The notes beneath the pieces were generated by a model that saw only the letters and a list, made by a program, of their open reading frames with translations, was not told the DNA's origin and searched no databases. DNA of 64,000 nt, taken from Phoronis australis (taxonomy: Eukaryota; Phoronida; Phoronidae). A program made the translations under genes and the position numbers. The stretch spans positions 2,093,563 through 2,157,562 of the forward strand of contig NMRA01000009.1 of assembly GCA_002633005.1 (NCBI GenBank), written 5' to 3'. The number at the start of each line of letters is the position of its first letter. Within the stretch, counting starts at the first letter, position 1. Shown piece by piece: positions 1-12,900 of this stretch.

Positions 1-190
1 GCATCAACTTTTGGATTGATGTGACTGGTGTGGCACCCTCTAGTGGCAAGTTGTCATTGGGTCAGCCTTCATATCTACCAAGTTCTGAAAGGATCTTCAT
101 GAAATTTGACCTACAACATGTTCCCAATGAGGAGAGCCCACCTGAACATGTTGATTTTCAAATAGATCTGTCAATCTTGGACATTTTTGG
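1..190 (+). CDS. possible internal exon, unidentified
   Basis: One frame stays open from the window edge and has protein-like composition for about 60 codons, including the stretch SERIFMKFDLQHVPNEE. It then runs into low-complexity codons and stops at 302. I see no clear donor site. The segment is not acidic or lysine-rich like the N-terminus of CD2BP2, so it may be an exon of an upstream gene, an unusual CD2BP2 exon, or chance. I do not recognise a family. Confidence 0.25.
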
Positions 191-589
191 AAAAATGTGT
201 ACCCGTTATATGTTTAGCACAAGTTTGCAATGCACGTGGTGGGTGTATATTAGTGCTCTCTGGTGTTCTTGTTCTTGTTCATATATAATTTCAGATGCGT
301 AATGGTGTAAGTAATTTTTAGTGTATTGAATTGTCTTTGAAGAGAATTTTTATATTCTTTTCCACGCGTACCATAACTTTTTGATGTGTTTCAACCAAGC
401 TGTCTGCCTTTTACTGTACTTAAGCTCTGATTCTTGCTGCGCACACAGAGTCACGTCATCGGTCACGTGATGTGTGTTTAAAATTTCGCCTGTGATGGAA
501 AAGGAATTTATGAGATTCCAAAACTCGGGACTTCATATGAAATTATGTGAAGTCAGGGATTAATTTGCATATTGCTACGTCGTTTTCAG

Positions 590-3500
590 GACAAGAAGAG
601 GCAACCATTGATAACGACGATGGTATTAAGATCACACCGTTTAACATGCGGGATGAGTTGGAGGAAGGTCATTTTGATAATCAGGGCATGTACATATTTG
701 ACAGGAAGAAGGTGAGTCTGTCCATTGATTAGTTACTATGGTGATAAGATGTGTGTACTCTACTTTATGCATTACACTGCCACGTGGCACTAATTAGGTC
801 AAGTCAAAATCATGATCTTCAATGTAGAACTCACCGTATTAACCAAAAAAAAATGTAAAGGATTCCACTCCAAACATGAACCATTGATGGTGCTGCATAG
901 GAGTTTTGACAGTTACAAAGACATACCATGAATCAGCTTGTAATTTTGTACCATTTAATTTGCAGGCACTGACAAAAGCACAACATTTTGATAGCATATA
1001 CAGTAAAACTTGCATTAGTTAGACTAAGCTGGAGGTAGAGATTTTATCCGACTTATCTAAGTTGTTGATTGCATGAACAAGAACAGCTGTTGTCTGAGTT
1101 GAGCAAAAATCTGACTTATGCATTTTGTTCTGCATCCTCCTTGTCTGTGAAGCATAAAAAGGAGTTGTATCTTATGTTAGACCAATCGATCTCGTGTGTT
1201 GGGTGTGTCGACCTGTTGTCACATTTTCACAGCTTGCATTTTGAACATTTAGTGACTCAAAAATCCATCCAGGAAAATTCACAATCAGTTCAAAGCCAGA
1301 AGTAATGTCTTACAAACGAGGTTGGTATTGAGGAGATTCCTTTTGCCGTTTTAAAACTTATGGCCTCTTGTGTACTAAATATAATTTACTTGTTGATTGA
1401 AGGAAATCCAAGACAACTGGATGGACAACCTTGACTGGGTGAAAATAAAACAGAATGTTCCGCAGCAGTATCAGGAGCCGGACAGTAGCGACAGTGAAGA
1501 TGAAGGCTTACAACCCCAGGAGAAAATCAGCATGTATCGCCAAATGATCGAAATAATGAAACCCGGGGAAACAGTCAACAAGGCTCTGAGACGTCTTGGC
1601 GGTAAAAAGAGCAATGCCTCGGCTAGTCAACGATGGAAGAAAAAGAAGCCCAGTGATAAGACAGAGGCTGAAGGGGACCCAAAAGACAAAGAGAACATGT
1701 TGAAACTGACTGGGTTCGCTGACCAGCTGCTTGGCTCTGGCAACCTAGAAGTGTACCAGGACACATTTGAAAAGTTGAGTTTTCTTGTGAAACAGGAGGA
1801 TGATAAGAAATTAAAAATTCCGGACAATGTGGATGATGACGATGCACTGGACATGTTTGCCGATGATCTCGATGAGAAATCTGGAGGTTCAGTTAAAGCA
1901 CAGTCCAGCCACCAGGAGTCAGGTTAGTTGTGCCATTTGTGTTGTTGTGTGTTTGATACTCAATTGCACAACCTAATGCATTAGGAATTGACGAGTTTCA
2001 CTTTGTCATAGATTGTGAACGTTCACCTCCCTTAACTTGTTGCCCTCGGGACCATGTTGATGATTGATGCACAAGTATGGGCATGTCATGGGCACCGAAG
2101 GGATTGTGGTGACTTATGCAGACTGAAAAGTTATAGGATGACAAGTTCAGCGAGGTCACACATATGGTTTTTGGAAGTACATTCCGTCTGACTGTCTGGA
2201 AATGAGTTTCTAATTCTTAGTAGACCAGTAGCAGACTGTGCTGTCGACTGCAGTACTGACTTTGATGCAAATTCTTGCTGGTGACCCTTGCCATTTGCAG
2301 ATTCGATTTTATAAGGGTGGACTGTCATTGTTAGTACAACATCTTGTCCACATGACTCTCGTTTTCAATTAATATATTTATCCACACAACTCGGTTTTCA
2401 TATGGTTTTCTGTCAAAACGAATATACTTAATGTGACCGAACACGCAATTTTTCTGAGCATTTTTCAAAAAGTTCTCAGTCCACACAGTTCCGTTTTCAT
2501 ATAATTTTAGAATGTTTATCACCCATACAAATATGCCATAATATGATGAATGTGACCTCAGAGTTTTTACACAGTTCCCTATACAGATGAATGTGGTGAA
2601 TATTGGGTTTGAAGAAATCTACTCTGGAGATGGTTTTTGAATTACAATCTTGGTTGTCGATTGTAGGAATGCATGATTGTAATCTGAATAGGTCGACTGC
2701 TTGTGCTCTTCCGAATAATTGGTTCTTGGTATTTGCTATACACACCAAAAATAATCAGAAGAGATGACACGGAATCCAGTGGTGTGATGACGGGGTGAAG
2801 GACGACAACAGAGTGCACCATCAGAATTAGCTGGAATAATGAGTCACGTCAGGTCATCACAAATTTGTCATGACGAAAAATTTAATTTTGTCTGCTTACT
2901 TCAGGATCGTCCATTGTATTTAGTGAAGAAATAATTTATTATACAAGTACAGACCAGTTTCGAGGTTGATGTTGGATCATGGGAGTTACCTGAAAGAGAG
3001 CTAGGGCAACGCTGCTTTCCTGATATCCATATGACCTCATATGCACAAAGAATCAATCTATGGTTATTTGTTTTATTATACAATCACTAGTGCTCATTTC
3101 CTGCGATTTTTCATCTCTTGAATAAAATTTTATCTGCTTTGCTGTACTACTATCATTGTCTGCTCACTGTGTTTATAATCGGGGTTTATGGTCTCTACAG
3201 GGTGTAGTTGGTCAGATCATGAAAAGCGACATCTGACGTCTGGCCAACATTACTTAATATTCCATGGTGGTTCTGCATTTCAGCCCATTGTAAGACGAGT
3301 GGTCTTGTGGTATTAGCTCAATGACCATCTGCGATATATTCCTGCTTTAAGTCATTTTCAAAAGAACTGGCAGAAATGAAGATCATTGTTTTTGAAGCTT
3401 AATCTGTTCTAGCATACACTAGTTGTAGAGAAATAATACTTTCAATACGTTTGCCATGAATGCATTTCTTATCATTTCTTATCCATGTGAATGAATCAAA

Positions 3501-4477
3501 GTTAGATGTGCAGAAAAAGTCACCGTCGCAGTTATTCCATACTGTCAGAAGTGTTCTCTGTCACTTGTCTTAGTCATCACTAGCGGTCTCTTTTATCAGA
3601 AACGTTAATAAGATCAGAGAATGTGAGCTTTTTTAGGGTTGTGTGCAGTTATCTCTGTACAGACCTGTGGTTAAGCTGAGGCAATCTGTTCACAGCCAGT
3701 CTTTTATTAGAGCTGTGTCAGCTGAGCGTTTGCACTTAGTATCATCCCCTGGACATATTAATGCAGGACCTCTAAGAAGTTGAAACATTGTTACAATAAT
3801 TTATGAAATACAAGGATGTTGGCTTCACTTGGCGTGGAATATCACTTTTCATTCATGTCATTCGGACGTCAGATGTTGCTAATCGTCATCTGACAAACTG
3901 GATGCTTTCAGACAACTTCAGTTCATTAAGAACAAGGTAATCTTATAAGAGATGAAAAATCAGAGGAAGGAGGCATGAGGGTACATTGACCTATCCCTCG
4001 GGATTATCGGGACAAATAGACCTAATGTCACTCTTGTGATGGATCTATTTTTGTTTGTTCTGTGATATTGAGGACATTCTCTTGCCTTTTAATTCTATAA
4101 CATCAAGTGACGATCATCACCCTGATCAGGGTTATATGGGAGGATCATTCTGTAATAGATTGAATTTGCAATGGATTAGTGGACTGTGTAAGGATGCATT
4201 AGTGGACTGTGTAAGGAGTCGTTAGTGGACTGTGTAAGGATGCATTAGTTTTTATCTGCCTGTTCTTGTAGATTCTCATCTGGATAGCTCTGAGGTGATG
4301 TGGGTATATAAACTGGAGGAAACAGAGGATGCTGAACTTCACGGGCCATACAGTAGCGCAGAGATGCTGAAGTGGGTGGAAGAAAACAAATTTGACAAGC
4401 CCGTGTTTTGTAGGAAGGCAGACAGCGATGGGCAGTTTTATAACTCCAACAGAGTAGACTTTGACTTGTATGTGTAG
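590..4477 (+). CDS. CD2BP2: CD2BP2, CD2 tail-binding protein 2 / U5 snRNP 52 kDa homologue (5' end missing)
   Basis: Three coding exons are visible: 590-711, 1403-1922 and 4272-4477. All have AG/GT borders and compatible phases (the last two junctions are phase 0 and phase 1). Exon 1 carries the family block [18 protein letters not shown]. The second opens with [15 protein letters not shown] and contains ALRRLGGKK, a helical segment ending in [16 protein letters not shown], and [11 protein letters not shown]. The last exon is the C-terminal GYF domain, from [18 protein letters not shown] to the end [11 protein letters not shown]. The family protein binds proline-rich PPGW/PPGF-type ligands and is a U5 snRNP assembly component (established knowledge). 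An exon supplying the N-terminus and one base of the first visible codon must lie upstream; I could not place it in 1-589. The domain's namesake G-Y-F reads N-K-F here. The 3' UTR holds a 48-bp tandem repeat. Confidence 0.93.
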
Positions 4478-4495
4478 AGCTGTGGAAAATGAGAT

Positions 4496-4787
4496 TTTGT
4501 AGATCATGGACAATGTGAATCCAAGAGATCACTGTTGTGGCCTTTTGTAGATCATGGACAAGGTGAATCCAAGAGGTCACTGTTGTGGCCTTTTGTAGAT
4601 CATGGACAATGTGAATCCAAGAGATCACTGTTGTGGCCTTTTGTAGATCATGGACAAGGTGAATCCAAGAGATCACTGTTGTGGCCTTTTGTAGATCATG
4701 GACAAGGTGAATCCAAGAGATCACTGTTGTGGCCTTTTGTAGATCATGGACAAGGTGAATCCAAGAGATCACTGTTGTGGCCTTTTG
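4496..4787 (+). repeat. 48-bp minisatellite in the CD2BP2 3' UTR
   Basis: About six near-identical 48-base units, each containing GTAGATCATGGACAA and CACTGTTGTGGCC, begin just after the CD2BP2 stop codon. Because 48 is a multiple of three and the unit has no stop in one frame on either strand, long repetitive reading frames appear on both strands. They are a by-product of the repeat. Confidence 0.9.
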
Positions 4788-5321
4788 TGTACAAAGGAAA
4801 GACCTTCACGTTAAGAAAGTTACATTCATGTACATACCAAAGCATAACTAGGGGCATGCTCCACATCACTTGTGCAACTTCTGGGACGAAAAATCTTTAA
4901 CAACAGAGATAGTGCGTTTTGGTAACTTTCTCCCATAATCTTGTTAACTTGTCATGATTCAGTGGGGGTCATTAGTAATGTTTACGTCATAAGCGTTCTT
5001 GCGAAACAGTAACCTTTTATTGGCATGATCTTGCACAATCTCACCTTACAGAACTCACCCCAGGCCCATCTATATAACCTGTTGTTCCATCACTCCTCAA
5101 GTCTACTTCGCGAGGTATGAAATAATGCACTCGTTTTCAATACGGATGTTGCAGAAGATTTCCGGTCATTTTGAGAAATGCAAGATTGTATTTTTTATGG
5201 AAGGTAAATGCATTTCTTGGGATATGCACTTTTGTGCACTCATATCCTTGTAGGCAAACATTTTGTAATGTGTGTTTGTTTAACAAATTGTGTAGGTTGC
5301 AGACAAAACAATGTCCTTTTT

Positions 5322-5327
5322 AATAAA
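5322..5327 (+). terminator. poly(A) signal AATAAA, probable CD2BP2 3' end
   Basis: This canonical hexamer lies about 850 bases past the CD2BP2 stop, within TTAATAAATAAAAG. It is the first good AATAAA downstream on this strand. Confidence 0.5.
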
Positions 5328-5344
5328 TAAAAGTTTATTGTACA

Positions 5345-6711
5345 TGTTGACATGTATAAAAATAAATTATGTAGAGAATACATCTTTTACAAATTTAAAT
5401 ATTTTGTAAACCATTAAATTTGTAACACAAGCTACCTTGGTTGACTCATCTTTTCTGGCACCATGCTACAAGCCATGACTGCAATAGTATAAGTTACCCA
5501 TAATCGTTTTAATCAGTGGGAACCATTTGCAAATACTAAGCTCACAGCTGAATTTCATCATGATAGTGAATGTACACAGCTCAAATGATGTAGCTGTATC
5601 ACTGTATAACATTGAGGAGACAACAATACACTGTTTGATGTTTTACAGTTCACATCTTGGATTATCAGTTGAACATGAAATGATGGCTTACAGGGTGTGC
5701 AAAAGAACGACTTTCATTGTTGAAATGAATAGACAGCAAATAGAAATGCCGTTCATCCTTAATAAATCACTCCAAAGGATTCCCAATGGATTACTATTAA
5801 AGCGGCGTTAAATCCATCCTTTCTATCAAAAAAAAAAGTTTTGATTTAGGCCACTAACCATTTTAAAATTGGCCTCGTCTTTACTTGCTCAGTTCAGAAG
5901 TGATTTCTGGGCCCAGAAGAGCCGACGGTTCTTCCAAAGCTATGAAATCACTGACCCCCAATTTGACTAAGGAACAATTATAAGACCCAATTTCAGAAAT
6001 GTAAGGGGTCTGAATCAAAAATTTTCACGATGGAATGTGGGTTTGTAGCCACTTTAAAGAACAAAGCATTCTTCATGTCATCTTTAGTAAAAATACAGAT
6101 CCGTCTTTGAGACATTTTTTGGTGTTAATTACAGTTCTGTTGTCATGTATTTATCATCAATGAAACGATGGAAAGTGACGTTAACAGTCCAGCAAAAAGC
6201 TCATCTTGGTTCTGCCTTCACTTCCAGGATTCAAACCAAATGACCAACACAGACTGTGATCAATAGAAGTAAGGACATGGAGTTAGCTCTATGGAAGGGA
6301 ATGCAGGGCCAAGTGTGGTTTTTTCCCGGACTGTTCACGCACTTTCTGTTGTTTCTTAAACAGTAAATCCACATCACAGAAACAAATGTTTCTCTAAGAC
6401 AACCAATGATATGCATGCTTACTATACATACCAAGGATCTGAATGTTTGCAAAACATACCAAGGATGTGCATGTTTACTATTAAACCTAACAAGTAGTGC
6501 GTTTGTCAAAACTAACAGAATCATCTCAACTTGTGATTTACCACAGAGTTAAAATATATAAATACATCTGCATACTATTTTCTAGCAAACAATGATTCTC
6601 CATGTTGATGTACACAATCCTCTCCATATTTACACTTTTTACAATTTTTTGACAATGACACAAGGTCTCTTATCAGCATCTTGTTTAGGCCCGATCAGAA
6701 TGACCAATTAA
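5345..6711. other. tail-to-tail intergenic region between CD2BP2 and TCTN2
   Basis: There is no credible gene. Around 5828-6060 lies a dispersed repeat that begins with AAGTTTTGATTTAGGCCA and includes AAAATTGG. Related sequence recurs near 25718 and 41100. The rest is AT-rich and would hold the TCTN2 3' UTR on the minus strand. Confidence 0.5.
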
Positions 6712-6907
6712 TTACAGGGGTAGATTTTCTGTCCACGGCCTGGTGATCAGATACAGTGCAAATATGGCTATACTGCATCCCAGTAAGAAGCCCAAGTGTT
6801 GGCTCTTCTGTGTGAGAGTCACAGAATATTCGGACGTCCATGGGTAAAACAGCATCAGCCAGCAGATTTCCAGTTTACAGCGATCTGGATGACTATCTGC
6901 GTAATAC
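6712..6907 (-). CDS. TCTN2: TCTN2 terminal exon with membrane anchor
   Basis: The exon encodes the last 65 residues. It opens with a phase-2 codon, carries CKLEICWLMLFYPWT, then a hydrophobic segment (LGFLLGCSIAIFALYLI) and RPWTENLPL before TAA. A CW..LFYPWT block followed by one membrane segment and a PWT end is the vertebrate TCTN2 layout, which separates it from secreted tectonic-1. Confidence 0.92.
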
Positions 6908-9900
6908 CTGCAACAGATGATTGATTAGTGTGCAGTAACATCACGTGGAGTCCACCGTAGTCTAGATTAAGGTTTAAAACATAAACCTGCTGTATTTGCT
7001 CGCACCATACAACATTACTGATTCATATGAATCTGTAAATATTTTTGTTTTTATATATCTGTAATAGCATGTCTAAGTATTGGAATACTTATTTTAGATA
7101 CTACTTAATTGTATATACCTCTATGTATATAAGTTTCATTTATGAATTGTTTACAACCCAGATATAATGCTTCGCGGTTTCTGGGTTTGTTATTATTTCT
7201 TTGTATGTTCTGTGTATCCTTCAATAAATATATATCACAGTGAAAAAACCATACAACATTATGTAAGAACCTGTCTTGGAAAAACACCTTGCTGTAATTA
7301 TCTAAACAGTTTAGTCAAACATTGGTCACAGTTTAATGCCACATTACTGTGCCTAGCTGATAATGTAATGAAACTGCGCAGTAAGTCATCAACGTGGATG
7401 GAGCAACTCAAGCAAGACTTAGACAGAAACAAATACCAGTTGAAAATATATGGATATTTAGTCACAGTACTGTGTACCAAAACTTTGTCGAATTTCGACA
7501 CTTTCCAATTTGTTTTAAAAACTACTGGATGCGACAAACATCCAAACCAAGTCACATGCACAGATGGTCAGACATGGATTTTTGGATGTTATTCATCATC
7601 CTTTCACAGGGCCAAACTGCTATGACATGAGGTAGGTAAAAGGATACGCAGTCTCATCACATCTGGCATGCTCATACCTTATAGTACTTTTTACTACAAT
7701 TCGTCAACAGGAGGCGATAGTTGTACTGACATTGGAGACTGATCGTATTTATCTAATGAATGAGTCGTTCTCTCATGTCCTGATATAACATGTGCCATTT
7801 CACTTTCTTGTTTTAGTTTAATTTGCAAACTAGCATTAATTGTGTTGTTTTGACCTGCAGGTATAGGTAGTCTCTCGACCTTTTACTAGCAGGAAATAAA
7901 AAGTATGGCCAATGTGCACATTTATGTTTCATACAGTTGCCAAAATCATATCATCCATTTGTAACTGAATTCAATAAAAATATAATACATTATGTTACTT
8001 CAGTAGGCAAATGACCAAGAGAACCAAATCCCAATACAGTGTGTGACGGTTAACGAAAATCATTTCGTTTGTCATGAAAGTTACTCGTTTTGTGCATCAT
8101 GATAGTTTTCAAGGTATTTACTAGCAACCCTAACCTTGGTTTAACAATTGTATTGTGTAATTAAGTGAATAATGAAAACAGACTACACTGGACAATTACA
8201 ATCAACCAGAAATCATCAAAAAGTTTCCAGTAGTATAAAATCAGCTATAGCACAAACAATACTTAATAAAGAAATAAACAGTCAAGGAATGTTGTATATG
8301 CAGCACTTACTTGTCTAGCTCAACAGGTGTCTCTAATGGTATTTCAACAAAAGACACGGTGCTCAAAACAGCGAATGAAACAGCATCTGCATCACAGTTG
8401 CCTGTACACGGCATTGCCCAGGTGGCGCTAGGATAGCTGGAAAAACAGCTCTCATTTCAACAGATCATCAACAAATTAAATTGAAATACCCTAGTTTTTG
8501 TATATAATATTAACTATCTGCATTAATCTGGGCATGGCCAGAAAAGACCATCAAAACAGGCAACATTCTCCTTACACTGACAACTACATTGGGTAAAAAG
8601 AATGCCAGCCATATATCTATTTAGAAATGTTACAGTATTAAGTGATGTTAACCTTAAATATAAAAAGGTTATCACCATAACACGTGAAACACTGGTACTG
8701 AGTCATTAGTAATGATGCAAATTCATCCACTTGTGCGCAAAGTCAAGACAGGAACATTCTAAAGATAAAATGATACAAACTACGCAAACGTTCAATGTAA
8801 ATAGCATTCAAGACTGCATCTCTGTTACCCACCTAAGATTTGCCAGCCTCACTTCATAAATAGGCACTCCAAAGCCTACCCCAACTTGTGAGTACCATAT
8901 CTTCAGTTCAAAGCCAGTAGGAATGTTTGTGCACTGACCCTGCACTGACTGGGAACTAATGACAGGGATCCCCTGGGAAGTCACAGCAGGGGCTGCTGTA
9001 CTATTGTTGTTACTGACAGTAGGTGTAGTCTGACTGACAGGTATGGTGGTCACTACATTTGTGTTGGCTGTTGGATCAAGGGAGGGGAAAACTGCCGTCA
9101 AATTTGGCCTGAAAAGCAAACTGAATAGTTATTACTGATACTTCAAGTACAATTTACACTGTGTTTAAGATACAAAGGAATTCAGTTGTTAAAATGTTTA
9201 GTAACATGTCATAACAAATGTTTTAGCATGCATATCTTTCAATTCTGAGCATTTAGACAACAACAGGATAATGTGAACCTTACTCACCAGGTGGTGCTAA
9301 TGAAAGAGGGCATTTCAACACCAGATTTACAAAATTACAGAAAGCAGCTCATCACCACGGGGGCACCACACAATTAATTTCAAATCACCAACAACCTCAG
9401 ACTTAAGAAATAATCAAGAAATAATAATTGTAATTACTTGGAGATTTTAATCCAGTCAGATATGTTGGTGGCATTGGGTTCACCACCTCGTGAGATGAAG
9501 TCTGACTGCATGAGATCCAGCAATGATTGTAGGATTGTTTCCCTGTCAACAAAAGTAAACAAAATATCAGAAGTACTTACATTTGAGGAAAATGTCACAC
9601 ATGTCAGAAATGAATACAACACAGAGAACAGAAGGCTACCTTCCATATGCATGCTTCTCAAAAAACAAGCAACAAGAACCATCAGTTTTCAAGGACATAT
9701 TAAAACAGAGTTTGACTCAGTGCTGTCCTAAAACAGGAAATAGGTCAGAACTACACTCAAATAGGTCAGGAATACACAAATAGGTCAGAAATACACAAAT
9801 AGGTCAGAAATACCCAAATACAAAGTAGGTCAGAAATACACAAATAAGTCACAAATACACAAATAGGTCAAATACACAAAAAGTGAAGTGTTGCTGGCCA

Positions 9901-12900
9901 CTGCATGTAAAATTTTTTATCAAAAAATTTTAATAAGACGACACATGTACATCGCGGGCTTACAACTTAAATCAATATTAAGTTTGGACATGACTGTTTT
10001 ACGCAGTTATGCTCTGTATGGGGTGAAGGTCTTAGATGGCATTCTTGATGGGTTGAACAGTTTCAAACTAATGTGTATTACGAAACTTAGTTTGAAATTT
10101 TTTTGGAGACATCTGTGCCTCGATGAACATGGGTACTTTCGCTTTAAGTACCAAACTTTACAAACTTTTTTCCTATCATTTTGCAAGGAAGGTAAATTCC
10201 CACCTGAGGTAAGTACAGTTGTTAAAGTCAGTTAATCGCAGCCTGATCAGACATCCACTTGAAGTATTCTCGCCAAATGAGATTTTAGTCCTTGTGGCCG
10301 ATCGACACATCCCATTGCCATCTGCAATTATAATAAACGGCAACACTGACCATGTTGGACCACAGAACTAAACAGAGAATTCAATGTAATTAAACTATAG
10401 GCCTTGGAACATTCAATGTGATATAAGAAATCTCTTCCCTATCCAAAACTTGACTGGATTCATAAAGTATAAAGATTAGTCACATAGGTACTGTATTGTG
10501 TGAGGTTAGATACAAAAGCCTAGTTAACTTATTATTGAGACTCAGCGATAAGATTGGGAACACTCAACTCTGTAAGAATCGGATATAACGTGTCTGCATT
10601 TTGAGAACAGCTTTTCTTCTTGATTGAGTAATGAGGACCAAACTAGTTCAATCTCAAAATGTAGGCACGTTATATCTGACTATTGCCTTCAACTACAGCA
10701 GTCACAGTTCACTTGCACAAGTCATTCTTTCACTTCTAATTAACCAATTTTTGTAATTCAAAGCATGAAAAGGCTCATTCAAATATGACAAAATCAGTTT
10801 TTGTAAACTGCCGACTGAACCCAAAATGGCAGTGCATTATTTTTAATATTAGGCAGTGCTATCACTAGCATCCATCTCTGTTCTCTAATCCCCAAATAAA
10901 AGAAGGACCTCATTAAAATCCTGGGGCTAGATTATTGAACAGACTAATGGCTTTTGTCTGTTGGATAAAAATCAGTCATGACAACAGATGGCTTAGCATG
11001 TTTCACAACATCAGATTGAAAGTCAGAAAATCTGTCCACAACTCGAACTCAAACGACAGAAATTAGACATACTGTATGCTCAGGAACTGGCAAAAATCCA
11101 CACAAGAGCAACGCGTAGCGTTCAGGTTGAAATGCGCCCATGAATGCATTGCAAATGGTGTGCTTTTAGGGTTATTTATTTGTATCACAAAAATAGCCAT
11201 TAGATGGCGCAAAAACATACACTCCATCCAAAAACAGGAACATGCCATATTTCAAAAAAATCTGTCAAGGAACTTCAGAGAAAAAAGGAAAACAGTATAA
11301 AATGAAATTGCCACTAGTGGGCACAGTGTCCGTTGGATCCGCCTGAAAGTCGTCGTCTGTTGTTATCATCATATAAATACACTTACTAAGATCCTGCAGT
11401 GGGTTTAGGAGATACAACTATGGGTGCAAAACAAAACTACCACTAGGAGGCGCCACAGTAGTCAGTCACCATCATCAAAGGTCGTCTTCACATTGAGAAC
11501 ATGTATGCCAATTTTCAAATGATTTGGTTGACACAGGGGTGGACGCCAAAAACAAGATTTGAAAACAGCAAAAATGGCCACTAGGTGGCACAAAATACCT
11601 CGATTCCACACAAAAACAGGAAGACAGCGTCATCTCACCAATAGATGCCTATATTTAAAATTTTATGAAAATCTGTTGAGGACCTTTGAAGATACGGAGG
11701 TAAACGTAAAAAAATAAAATTGCCACTAGGTGGCACACCAGTAGTCAGATCCGTCCGAAAGTCACCATAGTCCGTTGCTAACATCATATAAATACACTTA
11801 CTAAATTTCGTAAAGATCCTGCGAACGGTTTAGGAGTTACAGCCATAGGCGCAAAAAAACAAAACTGCCACTAGGAGGCACTACAGTAGTTGAAGTCATC
11901 GAAAAACCATCGTCAGACGTCCACTTCATAGTAAGAACATACATGCCAATTTTCACAATCATCCTTTGAGTTGCTTGGTTGATAGAGCGGTGGACGCACA
12001 AAAACAGACTCGAAAACACTAAAAACAGCCACTAGGTGGTGTAAACTATGTCGAATCCATCCGAAAACGGGAGGATAGCGTCATCTCATTAATAGGTACC
12101 TACATACCAAATTTCATGAAAACCCATTAAGGACTTTTGAAGATACAAAGGTAAGCGTAAAAAACTAAAATTGCCACTAGGGGACACACCGGTAGTCGGA
12201 TCTGTCTGAAATTTTGCTCACGCCATCCCATTCATGAAAGGAACTATGTGCTAAATGTCATGAATGTACACTGTATGTCAAAGGGTTTTGGAGATAGAGT
12301 CAATTCAATCGTTTAATAATTTAGAAAGGCCATAAACAAGGAGACTGATGGATTTAAAAGAACATGGAGAACACTAAAACATCAAGTTAACAGAATGCCA
12401 TGGCTGAACCACAAATAGATTACGGTCTTGATATGGAACAGGACAGAGCATAATATTATGACAAATGAGAAACTGTATTTATCAGCAAATAAAGCAAAAT
12501 GAACCAGTTTGGAATACAGCACTAAAGCTAATATCAACGGAGATGAGCAGTCAAACCACTCTATGTAAAGCATCAGCTGTTGCCTTCGTCCTACCTGACT
12601 TCCACACGTACGGCTGCTTCATTTCACTGGAGTCCACCGTTTCATTATCATTGGACACGGTGGCTCCACCTAGCAATGGTAGACCAAGTTTGTAACCTAA
12701 AACATAGGACAGGTAATCATCATTTCACATACTTAGCACACTCAGCTCATTTTCCACACCCAAAATTACCTATAAAAATAAAATTTCTTGCCTCACCTAA
12801 TTTGCACACTGTGAATTTTACACTTAATGGGAAAATATGCTTAATGCTAGTAATACACAACTCTTTAACTGTGTTAATAAAGTCTGAACATTGCATATTC

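Noticed and set aside
1069-1305. 78-codon frame between CD2BP2 exons
   Set aside because: It lies in an intron whose flanking exons join in phase without it; no family resemblance.
4245-4900. Long repetitive reading frames on both strands over the CD2BP2 3' UTR
   Set aside because: They are produced by a stop-free 48-bp tandem unit; composition is a pure 16-residue repeat with no start context or homology.
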